Shown: in pieces, positions 1 to 8,034 of the stretch | Numbering within the stretch: the stretch's first letter is position 1 | Layout: the number at the start of each line of letters is the position of its first letter | DNA from: Parapedobacter lycopersici | Lineage (GTDB): Bacteria; Bacteroidota; Bacteroidia; Sphingobacteriales; Sphingobacteriaceae | Assembly: GCF_024643285.1 (NCBI RefSeq) | Contig: NZ_JAMSLW010000001.1 | Location: 124,001 to 188,000 of the forward strand | DNA length: 64,000 nucleotides | Reading direction: 5' to 3' | Program-made: the position numbers and the translations under genes | Notes under the pieces: model-generated | The model's database searches: none | Told to the model about the DNA's origin: nothing | Seen by the model: the letters and a program-made list of their open reading frames with translations, nothing else

Positions 1-458
1 GCGCCTGCTTCGATCAGCATTTTGGCAATGTTTTCAAACCCCGAACCAATGGCCGTATGAAGGGGATACACCTGATAGCCATTCTGCGAGTAGGTATTGG
101 TGTCAGCTCCTTTTGTCAATAAAAACCGCACCATATCCTCATTCCCGAAATGAGTGGCAATGCCCAGCGGTGTAAATCCATGATCCGAAACCCGGTCCAG
201 TAAATCAGGCATATCTTCAATCATGGCCTGCACCTGTTCCAGCTCATTCGCGGCGGCAGCTTCATGGATGGTCAGCTCATCCATATGGCGGAGCAATACT
301 TTGATGATTTGAGGTTTATTATAATAACAGGCCAGCAGCAGGGGAGATATATCATGGCTGGTTCGTTGTTTGCACAAACTTGGATTTTCATTCAGTAGAT
401 TGTCAATCGCCAGACTATTGCCCGCTTCAATATATTCTTCTAATAAACTAAGACTCAT
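1..458 (-). CDS. Ankyrin-repeat protein, C-terminus cut by window edge
   Basis: The reverse strand reads openly from an ATG at 458 down to the window edge, giving 152 residues without a stop. The translation begins MSLSLLEEYIEAGN and shows ankyrin-type helices: 'DISPLLLACYYNKPQIIKVLL', then 'HGFTPLGIATHFGNEDMVRFLL', then 'QVYPLHTAIGSGFENIAKMLI'. These match the ankyrin pattern (G-x-TPLHxAA-x-x-G-x-x-x-x-VxxLL). There is no signal peptide, so it is probably a cytosolic protein-protein interaction module. It is divergent from ubiX across about 134 bp. The partner is unknown. The missing C-terminus could hold more repeats or another domain. Confidence 0.8.
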   Translation of the reverse strand, partial: MSLSLLEEYIEAGNSLAIDNLLNENPSLCKQRTSHDISPLLLACYYNKPQIIKVLLRHMDELTIHEAAAANELEQVQAMIEDMPDLLDRVSDHGFTPLGIATHFGNEDMVRFLLTKGADTNTYSQNGYQVYPLHTAIGSGFENIAKMLIEAG

Positions 459-592
459 GTGGTTTTTCGGATACTGTTTTAAGTTATACAACACGAAATA
501 ACTAAAAAAATATGAAATGACGCTTACAATTACTTTTTTTATGCCAACCCCCCGGGGCTTTTTCATAGCTTTGATGGGAAAATTCCGATATC

Positions 593-1159
593 ATGTCAAG
601 AAAAATCATCGTTTCCATCACCGGCGCAAGCGGTGCCATCTATGCCAAGGTATTGTTGGATAAGCTATTGACGATCCGTGACCAATGGGATGCTGTCGGT
701 GTCGTCATGTCGGATAATGCAAAAGACGTATGGCAGTATGAGTTGAAAAACGACGACTACCGCCATTACCCGTTTACCTTTTACGAAAAAAATGACTTCT
801 ATGCGCCGTTTGCATCGGGATCAGCGAAGTTTGACACCATGATTGTATGTCCATGCTCCATGGGGACACTCGCACGGATTGCGCAGGGAATCTCGTCCGA
901 TTTAACCTCGCGGGCGGCCGACGTGATCCTGAAGGAAAAGCGGAAACTGATTCTCGTGCCCCGGGAAACACCACTAAGCCTGATCCACCTCCGCAACTTG
1001 CAGACCATTGCCGAAGCCGGCGCCATTATCTGTCCCGCAAGCCCTTCGTTTTATAGCCTGCCACCTGATTTTGAAGCGCTGGCCGCTACGGTGGTCGACC
1101 GGGTTCTGGGGCTGGCCGGACTTGAGGTAGATGGCTACGAGTGGGGGAAACCCGCATAG
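593..1159 (+). CDS. ubiX: Flavin prenyltransferase UbiX
   Basis: 188 residues, the usual length of UbiX/Pad1. UbiX attaches a dimethylallyl group to FMN to make prenylated FMN, the cofactor of UbiD-type decarboxylases. The N-terminal flavodoxin-like motif 'SITGASGAIYAKVLL' (residues 8-22) and the C-terminal signature 'LVPRETPLSLIHLRNL' with 'ITGASG' and 'PCSMGTLARIAQGISSDL' are classic for the family. It is probably cytosolic and used for ubiquinone/menaquinone-type or aromatic acid decarboxylation. No ubiD is in the window. The gene stands alone: an ankyrin gene diverges upstream and a separate promoter lies downstream. Confidence 0.95.
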   Translation: MSRKIIVSITGASGAIYAKVLLDKLLTIRDQWDAVGVVMSDNAKDVWQYELKNDDYRHYPFTFYEKNDFYAPFASGSAKFDTMIVCPCSMGTLARIAQGISSDLTSRAADVILKEKRKLILVPRETPLSLIHLRNLQTIAEAGAIICPASPSFYSLPPDFEALAATVVDRVLGLAGLEVDGYEWGKPA

Positions 1160-1202
1160 TATGGGTAGTATTGGGCACCGGTCGTTAAATGTTAAAATAA
1201 GG

Positions 1203-1232
1203 TTTGCCATTGCGATGGATTTTGTACTTTTG
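1203..1232 (+). promoter_or_regulatory. Bacteroidota-type promoter for the dihydroorotase-like operon
   Basis: TTTG at 1203-1206, an 18-bp spacer and TACTTTTG at 1225-1232 match the sigma-A consensus of Bacteroidota (TTTG, 17-23 bp, TAnnTTTG). It lies between ubiX and the gene starting at 1368, giving a leader of about 130 nt. Inferred from the motif only. Confidence 0.6.
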
Positions 1233-1367
1233 TTCTTTAATGAACGCACTTATAGCAATAAATCCGTTAAAAGTCAGCTTTCCGGTCTTTTTCAGCACGT
1301 TATTTTATTTGCTTATCTGGTCTGTTTCATTGCCTAATCGAAAATCTGCAACCCCATTATTACATTC

Positions 1368-2633
1368 ATGAATACGCTACTTATCAAGTCAGTCAATGTC
1401 GCCTTTCCCGGTCACCCTTTTCATAACAGGAAAGCAGACATTTTGATAGCGAAAGGTAAAATTGCCCGTATAGCATCCGAAATAACGACTGAGGTTGATG
1501 GAGTAAAGGTTATCGATGCCGGAGATCAGTTTATTGCCCCCGGTTTTTTTGACTTAAATGCCAACTTCGGGGAACCGGGCCTCGAAACCAAAGAGGACAT
1601 CATCACCGGCAGTGCAGCCGCCCTGGCAGGAGGTTTTACCGGCGTCGCGGTGCACCCGAATACCCAGCCTCCGGTCGACAGCCATGCCGAGGTAGCACTC
1701 ATTGTCAATCGTGCAAAAACACTTCCTGTCGATGTGTATCCGATAGGTACCATCAGCAAAAAAAGGGCCGGGGAAGAACTGGCAGAACTTTATGATATGA
1801 AGCTGGCAGGTGCCATTGCTTTTGGCGATGGCAATAAGCCCGTGCAGCAAGCCGGCTTAATGAGCAGGGCGCTGCTTTACAGCAAGGGTTTTGACGGACT
1901 GATTTTTTCGTATGCAGACGATACTTCGGTATCTGGCGGGGCAAAGATGAATGAGGGGATTACCAGCACGTACCTGGGCATGAAAGGAAACCCGAACCTG
2001 GCCGAAACATTGATGATCGCCCGCGATCTGTACCTGGCCGAGTATCACGACGCAGCAATACACTTCACCACCGTAAGCACGGCACAGGGCGTGGATCTCA
2101 TCCGTCGGGCGAAGGAACGCGGCATCCGGGTCAGCTGCGATGTGGCCGCCCATCACCTGGTGTTAACAGACGACCTGGTTGCGGGTTTCGACAGCAATTA
2201 TAAGGTCAATCCACCGCTGCGCACTGAACAGGATGTGACGGCACTGCTCAAAGGACTGGCAGACGGCACCATTGATGCCATTGTTTCACAGCATACCCCG
2301 CATGAAGTAGAATTTAAGAATGTAGAATATGAGATTGCGGCTTATGGAATCATAGGCTTGCAAACCGTGCTGCCGTTGGCGCTGCGAGCGGGACTTACAC
2401 CGCATCAGCTTGTCGAAAAACTAGCAGTTAACCCACGGAAGATCTTAGGGCTGGGCATTCCAGCGCTTGATGAAGGGGCTGAGGCAAATTTCGTGCTGTT
2501 TAATCCCCGGGAAAAATGGATGTTTACTTCACAGCGCAATCGTTCCAAATCAGCGAATAGTCCGCTGCTGGGAACTGAACTCACTGGAAAGGTCACCTTG
2601 GTTGCAAATAACCGGCAATTGATAACGATATGA
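1368..2633 (+). CDS. Dihydroorotase-like protein lacking metal ligands
   Basis: 421 residues with the amidohydrolase fold of type I dihydroorotase (TIGR00857-like). The N-terminal beta-sandwich strand ('DILIAKGKIARIA'), 'VAAHHLVLTDD' and 'NPPLRTEQD' are conserved. However, the catalytic motifs are altered. The usual DLHxHxREPG reads DLNANFGEPG (residues 62-71), so both histidines are asparagine. The usual HxxHVST reads HFTTVST (232-238). The usual SDHAPH reads SQHTPH (307-312), which lacks the catalytic aspartate. Non-catalytic dihydroorotase homologues are known, for example Pseudomonas PyrC', which supports aspartate transcarbamoylase assembly. I infer a structural or altered-activity role. 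The next gene overlaps its stop by 4 bp, so they are co-transcribed. Confidence 0.8.
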   Translation: MNTLLIKSVNVAFPGHPFHNRKADILIAKGKIARIASEITTEVDGVKVIDAGDQFIAPGFFDLNANFGEPGLETKEDIITGSAAALAGGFTGVAVHPNTQPPVDSHAEVALIVNRAKTLPVDVYPIGTISKKRAGEELAELYDMKLAGAIAFGDGNKPVQQAGLMSRALLYSKGFDGLIFSYADDTSVSGGAKMNEGITSTYLGMKGNPNLAETLMIARDLYLAEYHDAAIHFTTVSTAQGVDLIRRAKERGIRVSCDVAAHHLVLTDDLVAGFDSNYKVNPPLRTEQDVTALLKGLADGTIDAIVSQHTPHEVEFKNVEYEIAAYGIIGLQTVLPLALRAGLTPHQLVEKLAVNPRKILGLGIPALDEGAEANFVLFNPREKWMFTSQRNRSKSANSPLLGTELTGKVTLVANNRQLITI

Positions 2634-3301
2634 TGAACCCGCATGTACAACAGGCGCTGGAAGCAGCCCTCCACACTTATGCAAAAATTGAGACGCTGGA
2701 TGCAGCTGTAATCTCGGCCCGGCTCAGCTCGGTATTCAATGCCGACCTGCCTTACATGGAAAAGGTAGCGGGCATGGATGCTGCATTTGATGACAGTCCC
2801 CGGTTTGAAGCACTTCGCGAACCCGTGTTTGACCTATTGCTGATTAACTTTTTTGCTGCCGACGTAAACAAACTGGAAGCAGATTACCTTGAGTCGGAAG
2901 AATGGGAAGCCATTGAGGACCAGACAATCGACCGGGGTACTGAGCTGCTTAACCTGTTGCTTTATTTACGTGAATGCGCTGACGAAGACATTGATCCGTA
3001 CCTGGGCGATTACCTTAAGGAATTCCTATTGGTGGATGAAGATGAGTTCCAGGACGAACACCGGATTTATGAGCCGGTAATCGCAAATCAATTGCTTGTC
3101 GACAGTTCATATGAAGCCATTGCACAGGCGGCCCATCAGCTGCCGGAAGACCAGGAGCTGGCGGAATTATTCTATCCCCTGATGGGATTTTTCTGCGAAC
3201 CCAATCCGTCGGAACAAGATTGGGCAGCCTATGTGAAAGCCAGTAAAAACCCGGCATTTGATGCCGCCATGTATAAATTGATTACCCAATACAATCATTA
3301 A
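2630..3301 (+). CDS. Conserved acidic hypothetical protein
   Basis: 223 residues, rich in Asp, Glu and Leu, with no signal peptide or membrane segment. It appears to be all-helical, with stretches such as 'FDLLLINFFAADVNKLEADY' and 'ELLNLLLYLRECADEDIDPY'. I do not recognise a named domain. The start codon overlaps the stop of the dihydroorotase-like gene (ATGA), and the DUF4199 gene begins 11 bp after its stop, so it is an operon member and likely translationally coupled. Its function is unknown. The next-door membrane protein and glycosyltransferases hint at an envelope or regulatory task, but that is only context. Confidence 0.75.
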   Translation: MMNPHVQQALEAALHTYAKIETLDAAVISARLSSVFNADLPYMEKVAGMDAAFDDSPRFEALREPVFDLLLINFFAADVNKLEADYLESEEWEAIEDQTIDRGTELLNLLLYLRECADEDIDPYLGDYLKEFLLVDEDEFQDEHRIYEPVIANQLLVDSSYEAIAQAAHQLPEDQELAELFYPLMGFFCEPNPSEQDWAAYVKASKNPAFDAAMYKLITQYNH

Positions 3302-3312
3302 ATCTAAAGATT

Positions 3313-3912
3313 ATGACAATTAACCCAAACGCAGAGGCAACGGCACCTAATGCCAAGCGGGCCGCCATCAACAATGCATTGATCTGGGCGGCAATCAACA
3401 TCATTATTTTTTTGTTGATTTATTACGCAGCACCCTCATTAATGGGCAATTTTGCCTATGGTCTTATTCAGCTGGCCATTGGGATCGGACTCGCCATTTA
3501 TTTTACACTTGATTTACGCAGAAAGGCCGGCGGTTATTGGTCGTTCCGCGAAGCGCTGAGCAATATTTTTATCATGTTCATCGTTCAGGTAGTTGTTGTC
3601 ACGCTGTTTACCACGGCATTTGCAAAATGGATTGAACCGTCATATGCGGACACCATGCGTGAAATTTCGCTGAATGCGACAACCCGGATGGCGGAAACGT
3701 TATCCTCTGATCAGGACCAGATTGATAAAATCATCGAGGAAGCGGAAAAAAGCATTGAAAAGCAGGTTAATCCCGGCTTTATGGATGTCGTGCAAGGGTT
3801 GGCCATTGCGGCTATTTTCTATTTTGTCGGTGCACTGATCTTTGCCGCTATTTTCAAGCGCGAGCGCCCGGTATTTGCACCGGTAACAGAAGAAGGTGAA
3901 GAAGAAGTTTAA
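3313..3912 (+). CDS. DUF4199 family membrane protein
   Basis: 199 residues with four predicted membrane segments: about residues 18-36, 42-60, 78-100 and 157-178. A soluble helical, charged loop ('SDQDQIDKIIEEAEKSIEKQ') lies before the last segment. The layout and the 'GYWSFREALSNIF' stretch match DUF4199, a Bacteroidota inner-membrane family of unknown function. It is placed between the acidic hypothetical gene and a polyprenol-phosphate-type glycosyltransferase (42 bp to the preferred start). This arrangement suggests an envelope-related operon. The acidic C-terminal tail (EEGEEEV) is cytosolic if the N-terminus is inside. Confidence 0.85.
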   Translation: MTINPNAEATAPNAKRAAINNALIWAAINIIIFLLIYYAAPSLMGNFAYGLIQLAIGIGLAIYFTLDLRRKAGGYWSFREALSNIFIMFIVQVVVVTLFTTAFAKWIEPSYADTMREISLNATTRMAETLSSDQDQIDKIIEEAEKSIEKQVNPGFMDVVQGLAIAAIFYFVGALIFAAIFKRERPVFAPVTEEGEEEV

Positions 3913-3954
3913 TGCCGGCGTGATGCAATGATTGACAGTTCCTGTAACCATACT

Positions 3955-4905
3955 ATGGATATTTCAGTAGTCATTCCTTTATATAACGAAGCCGAATCCT
4001 TGCCGGAACTGACGGCCTGGATTAAGCGGGTGATGGACGACCACCGGTTCAGTTATGAAATCATTCTGATCGACGACGGCAGTACAGACGGGTCGTGGAT
4101 GATCATCGAGGCACTGAAAGCGAAAAACCCAAAGGTAACCGCGGTGAAGTTCCGTCGGAATTACGGCAAATCGGCCGCACTCAATGTCGGGTTTACAGTT
4201 GCCCAGGGGGATGTGGTAATTACGATGGACGCGGATTTACAGGACAGTCCGGATGAGATTCCTGAATTGTACCGGCGGATTACCCAGGAAGATTTTGACC
4301 TGGTTTCGGGGTGGAAGCAGAAGCGCCACGATCCGCCTTCGAAGACCGTGCCTACCAAGCTGTTTAATTCCGTTACGCGGAGCATGTCGGGAATACACAA
4401 CCTGCATGATTTCAATTGCGGGTTAAAGGCCTATAAAAAGGACGTGGTAAAAAGTATCGAGGTGTACGGCGAGATGCACCGCTATATTCCGGTAATCGCC
4501 AAGTGGGCCGGGTTTACGCGCATTGGTGAGCAGGTGGTACTGCACTATCCAAGAAAATACGGCAAAACAAAATTCGGGCCCGGCAGGTTCGTTAAGGGGT
4601 TTCTGGACCTGTTGTCGATTTTCTTCGTCGGTAAATTCGGTAAACGGCCAATGCATTTTTTCGGTGCGATGGGCGTGCTTAGCTTTCTGGCAGGGTTCAT
4701 CATTGCCATCTGGCTGATTGTAGAAAAGCTGATCAGTATATCCAACCATACGCCATACCGGAATGCCACGGACCAGCCGTTGTTTTTTTTCGCGCTGATT
4801 GCGATTATCATCGGCACGCAATTATTCCTGACCGGATTCATCGCGGAGCTGATTTCCCGCAATGGATCTGAGCGCAACAGCTACCAGATTGAAAAAGTGA
4901 TATAA
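3955..4905 (+). CDS. Family 2 glycosyltransferase, GtrB/DPM1-like with C-terminal membrane anchor
   Basis: 316 residues from the ATG at 3955, chosen because 'MDISVVIPLYNEAESL' is the usual family start; an in-frame ATG at 3928 adds nine residues. The GT-A fold shows 'IILIDDGSTDGSW', the DxD-type motif 'VVITMDADLQDSP' and 'NCGLKAYKKDV'. Two hydrophobic segments at the C-terminus (about 233-256 and 273-300) match undecaprenyl- or dolichyl-phosphate sugar transferases such as GtrB and ArnC, which load a sugar on polyprenyl phosphate at the inner membrane. The sugar is unknown. It is the fourth gene of the operon that starts at 1368; a second glycosyltransferase follows 36 bp later. Confidence 0.9.
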   Translation: MDISVVIPLYNEAESLPELTAWIKRVMDDHRFSYEIILIDDGSTDGSWMIIEALKAKNPKVTAVKFRRNYGKSAALNVGFTVAQGDVVITMDADLQDSPDEIPELYRRITQEDFDLVSGWKQKRHDPPSKTVPTKLFNSVTRSMSGIHNLHDFNCGLKAYKKDVVKSIEVYGEMHRYIPVIAKWAGFTRIGEQVVLHYPRKYGKTKFGPGRFVKGFLDLLSIFFVGKFGKRPMHFFGAMGVLSFLAGFIIAIWLIVEKLISISNHTPYRNATDQPLFFFALIAIIIGTQLFLTGFIAELISRNGSERNSYQIEKVI

Positions 4906-4941
4906 GTCGGCCGGTAAATTAAGCACCGCAGATCCTGATCC

Positions 4942-5946
4942 ATGTTTTTTTCCATTATCATCCCGCTATACAACAGGCCACAGGAGATCGATGAGCTGTT
5001 GCATTCGTTACTGCAGCAGCAATACACGCAGTTTGAGGTACTGGTCATTGAAGACGGTTCCACCCGTGACGCGCGCGCGATTGTGGAAGGCTACAAAGGA
5101 CAGTTGGATATACATTACTACGCAAAGCCAAATGAGGGGCAGGGCTTTACCCGCAATTACGGTTTCCAGCGGGCCAAAGGCGACTATTTTGTCATATTTG
5201 ATTCCGATTGCCTGATTCCGCCCAACTACCTGTCCAACGTAAAGGCTTTTCTGGATAAAACACCACTGGATGCCTACGGCGGTCCCGATGCGGCCCATGA
5301 GTCCTTCACGCCCGTTCAGAAAGCGATCAGCTATGCAATGACATCGCCCTTTACCACGGGCGGAATCCGCGGCAATAAAAAACATATCGGTGTATTCCAC
5401 CCCCGAAGCTTCAATATGGGTGTGTCGAGAAAAGCCTGGGAGCAGGTGGGGGACTTTAAGCTGACTCGGCTGGGTGAAGATATTGAGTACAGCATCCGGA
5501 TCCACACCGCGGGGCTAAAAATAGGCCTGATCCCCGAAGCAGTGGTATATCATAAACGGCGCACCGATTTTAGGCAGTTTTATAGGCAGCTGCATTTTTT
5601 TGGCAGGGCACGGATCAATATTTACAAGCATTTTCCCGCCGAGCTCAAACCCGTTCACTTTTTTCCCGCATTGTTCGTCGTGTGTTTGGCCCTGCTGGTC
5701 GTGCTGAACTTATACCGGGCGATGGCAGCCCCTGATGGTATACAATTGCTGTTTGTCCTCTGCGGGCTCGGCAACCTACTCCTTACCGGCTATACTGTAC
5801 TTCTCTTTCTCCATGCGTTATGGCGCGTCCGGAGTGCCTACATTGCCGTACTGAGCGTAATCGCGGCTTATATCCAGCTGACGGCCTATGGGCTGGGTTT
5901 TATACAGGATTTTTTCCGGCGTGTCATATTCCGGCAATGTGGATAA
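4942..5946 (+). CDS. Family 2 glycosyltransferase with C-terminal membrane segments
   Basis: 334 residues. The GT-A signature is at the N-terminus ('FFSIIIPLYNRPQEIDELL', 'VLVIEDGST') and the metal-binding DxD-like motif is 'YFVIFDSDCLIP'. The acceptor loop 'RLGEDIEYSIRIHTAGLKIG' with ED is typical of GT2 enzymes acting on lipid-linked or polymeric acceptors. Three hydrophobic segments follow at about 240-262, 271-294 and 300-320. Probably an inner-membrane enzyme of surface-polysaccharide or glycolipid synthesis. It follows the GtrB-like gene on the same strand. Donor and acceptor cannot be read from the sequence. Confidence 0.88.
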   Translation: MFFSIIIPLYNRPQEIDELLHSLLQQQYTQFEVLVIEDGSTRDARAIVEGYKGQLDIHYYAKPNEGQGFTRNYGFQRAKGDYFVIFDSDCLIPPNYLSNVKAFLDKTPLDAYGGPDAAHESFTPVQKAISYAMTSPFTTGGIRGNKKHIGVFHPRSFNMGVSRKAWEQVGDFKLTRLGEDIEYSIRIHTAGLKIGLIPEAVVYHKRRTDFRQFYRQLHFFGRARINIYKHFPAELKPVHFFPALFVVCLALLVVLNLYRAMAAPDGIQLLFVLCGLGNLLLTGYTVLLFLHALWRVRSAYIAVLSVIAAYIQLTAYGLGFIQDFFRRVIFRQCG

Positions 5947-6005
5947 AACACTTTGGGAATTTAGGAGATGTATCGTAATTTGCCGCATTGATTTAATATA
6001 AACCA

Positions 6006-6278
6006 TTGCTTCCGAACACACAACATAGCCTGGATAAGCTCGAATCGCTGCTGCGCGATCTCGGATACCGGGTGCGGTATGAAAAAGGGAATTTTAGAAC
6101 CGGTGCCTGCATGCTGCAGGCCAATAAAATGGTAGTGGTTAACCGATTCTCCAACCTGGAGATGAAAATAAATGCGCTAACCGGGCTTTTACAGGGAATA
6201 AATACGGAGAGCGATGCCCTCAGCGATAAGCAAAAGCAGTTTTTACGAAGCATCAAACAAACGAAACTAACAATTTGA
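6006..6278 (+). CDS. Small hypothetical protein upstream of MBL-fold gene
   Basis: 90 residues, starting at TTG because an in-frame stop lies just upstream (5994) and no earlier ATG is available. The protein is basic and compact: 'LDKLESLLRDLGYRVRYEKG', 'FRTGACMLQANKMVVVNRF' and a helical C-terminus. No named domain is recognised. Its last four bases overlap the TTG start of the MBL-fold gene (TTGA), so the two are translationally coupled and probably work together or are at least co-regulated. The pair seems to be a conserved arrangement, but I cannot verify that here. Confidence 0.7.
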   Translation: MLPNTQHSLDKLESLLRDLGYRVRYEKGNFRTGACMLQANKMVVVNRFSNLEMKINALTGLLQGINTESDALSDKQKQFLRSIKQTKLTI

Positions 6279-7045
6279 CAGTTAAATTTTTAGGTACAGG
6301 TACTTCCCAGGGGGTCCCGGTGATTGCATGCGACTGCAGGGTATGTACCTCGCCGGATCCAAAAGATAAGCGACTGCGCTCATCCATCCTGGTTGAGCTG
6401 AACAACCGGAACATTGTCATTGATACCGGGCCTGATTTCCGTTACCAGATGCTGCGGGAACAGGTAACCCGGCTGGACGCTATTCTCTTTACTCATTCAC
6501 ATAAGGACCATGTTGCCGGATTGGACGACGTGCGCGCCTTCAATAGGCAAAAAGGGGGAGCTATCGATATTTATGGTAGCACGGAGGTGCACGAGGCGCT
6601 GGAACGGGAGTTTTACTATGCCTTTTCCGCAAAAAAATACCCCGGGGTTCCCCAGCTGGAGCTGCATCAGATTACCACGGCGGCGTTCCCATTATTCGGC
6701 GCTATGATACAACCCATTGAAGTGATGCACTACATGATGCCGGTACTGGGCTTCCGCATTGGGGATTTTACGTATATCACCGATGCCAAGACGGTCGCCG
6801 AACCGGAAGTAGCGAAAATAAAGGGGACAAAAATACTCGTGGTCAATGCCTTGCAGCGCGACCCGCATATCTCCCACTTCACGCTGGATGAGGCGGTGGC
6901 GTTTGCACAGCAAGTGGGTGCCGAGCAGACTTATTTTACCCACATCAGCCACCGGCTGGGGCGGCACGAAGAAGTGCAGCGCGAATTGCCAAGCAGTATC
7001 TCCCTCGCGTACGATGGCTTGATGCTAACCGGATTGCACGCGTAA
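6275..7045 (+). CDS. MBL-fold metallo-hydrolase, PhnP-like
   Basis: 256 residues from a TTG start overlapping the previous stop. The N-terminus 'VKFLGTGTSQGVPVIACDC' and two-cysteine segment 'CDCRVC' are as in PhnP-type phosphodiesterases. The metal-binding motif is 'LFTHSHKDHVAGLDD' (HxHxDH), with a second histidine in 'HISHRLGRH' near residues 230-240. PhnP cleaves cyclic ribose phosphates or phosphodiesters. Since there is no C-P lyase cluster here, the substrate is open and a nucleotide or RNA-type phosphodiester is likely. Cytosolic; no signal peptide. Confidence 0.88.
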   Translation: MTVKFLGTGTSQGVPVIACDCRVCTSPDPKDKRLRSSILVELNNRNIVIDTGPDFRYQMLREQVTRLDAILFTHSHKDHVAGLDDVRAFNRQKGGAIDIYGSTEVHEALEREFYYAFSAKKYPGVPQLELHQITTAAFPLFGAMIQPIEVMHYMMPVLGFRIGDFTYITDAKTVAEPEVAKIKGTKILVVNALQRDPHISHFTLDEAVAFAQQVGAEQTYFTHISHRLGRHEEVQRELPSSISLAYDGLMLTGLHA

Positions 7046-7122
7046 TCCAATACCATACACCAAACATTTTTCCCATATGTCTGTTGATAAAGGTGATTAT
7101 TAATCATTAACCTTATAATGCT

Positions 7123-7275
7123 ATGGGAAATTTATTGTATTTCATTGCGATCATCCTGGTTATCGCCTGGGCGATCAGTTATTTTGGCGGGTATTACACC
7201 GGCGGCATCATCCACGTATTGTTGGTTATCGCAATAATAGCGATTCTACTGCGCGTAATCCGGGGAGCTGCCTGA
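7123..7275 (+). CDS. lmo0937/DUF5670-type tiny membrane protein
   Basis: A 50-residue gene with two hydrophobic helices split by a short glycine turn: 'MGNLLYFIAIILVIAWAISY', then 'FGGYYTGGIIHVLLVIAIIA', ending ILLRVIRGAA. This is the typical pattern of the lmo0937 family of small inner-membrane proteins (DUF5670), often induced under stress; function unknown. The ATG at 7123 has no strong Shine-Dalgarno. The last 30 bases overlap, on the opposite strand, the 3' end of ispD. Confidence 0.8.
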   Translation: MGNLLYFIAIILVIAWAISYFGGYYTGGIIHVLLVIAIIAILLRVIRGAA

Positions 7276-7971
7276 CCGGCGGCTGGTCAATAACCGTTCG
7301 GCTACCAGCAGGTCATCCGGAAAGGTGATTTTGATATTGCAGGTATCCCCAGGCACCAGGGTGATGGGGATGCCTGTTTTTTCTACCACCGAGGCATCGT
7401 CGGTGCAGGTGTTGTCTTCGGGCTGTTCATAAGCATGAAAAAGATCCGCAGCCCTGAAGGTCTGCGGAGTCTGCATCAGGTAAACCTTTTCCCTTGGGTA
7501 GGAGAACGTCCCTGCACCGTCCAATTGTTCAATCCGGACGGAGTTGCTGCTCGGTACTGCCAGTGCCGCATTTCCGGAACGCGCGGCCTCCGCATACGAC
7601 AAATCAATTAAATCGGGGTTAATCAGTGGCCTTACGGCATCATGAACGGCAATAAGCACCCCGGGAGCCTGTCCGTCCGTCAACCTGATCTCTTCCAGCC
7701 CGCTTCTCACGCTCTCGAACCGGCTCTCGCCGCCAACAACAAGTTTATGCGGCACCTGAAAATGATGGGCGTTACAGAGTAAGCGCCATTGCTCCTGCAT
7801 TGATGGGTGGAGCACGAGCACCAGATGCGGGGCACACTTGCTTCGCTGAAAAGCCAATAATGTATGCATCATTACCGGAAGCCCGTTAAGCAGCATAAAT
7901 TGCTTGGGAACATCGGAACCCATACGGCTTCCCGTTCCCCCCGCAACGATTATGGCATAATGAATGGTCAT
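7246..7971 (-). CDS. ispD: 2-C-methyl-D-erythritol 4-phosphate cytidylyltransferase IspD
   Basis: 241 residues. The N-terminal nucleotide-binding motif 'YAIIVAGGTGSRMGSDVPKQ' (Gly-rich, R and K contacting CTP) and 'VLIAVHDAVRPLI' are signatures of IspD, the third step of the MEP isoprenoid pathway, which makes CDP-methylerythritol. 'VYLMQTPQTFRAADLFHAY' and 'CTDDASVVEKTG' complete the active site. It lies 63 bp downstream of queA on the same strand, so the two may share a transcript. The 3' end overlaps the convergent tiny membrane gene by 30 bp. Confidence 0.95.
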   Translation of the reverse strand: MTIHYAIIVAGGTGSRMGSDVPKQFMLLNGLPVMMHTLLAFQRSKCAPHLVLVLHPSMQEQWRLLCNAHHFQVPHKLVVGGESRFESVRSGLEEIRLTDGQAPGVLIAVHDAVRPLINPDLIDLSYAEAARSGNAALAVPSSNSVRIEQLDGAGTFSYPREKVYLMQTPQTFRAADLFHAYEQPEDNTCTDDASVVEKTGIPITLVPGDTCNIKITFPDDLLVAERLLTSRRSGSSPDYAQ

Positions 7972-8034
7972 CTTCGAACGCGAGCACTGCGCAACGCAGG
8001 ATCAGTTAAAGTGCTGTAATTCCCAGTCCTGTAT

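Noticed and set aside
541-590. C- and G-rich palindrome followed by T residues near 551-566 as a terminator
   Set aside because: It lies between two divergent genes, so there is no transcript to end there; the CCCCGGGG core is too short to call.
6275-7045. Phosphonate-pathway PhnP
   Set aside because: The fold and motifs fit PhnP, but no other phn gene is present, so the pathway name is not justified.
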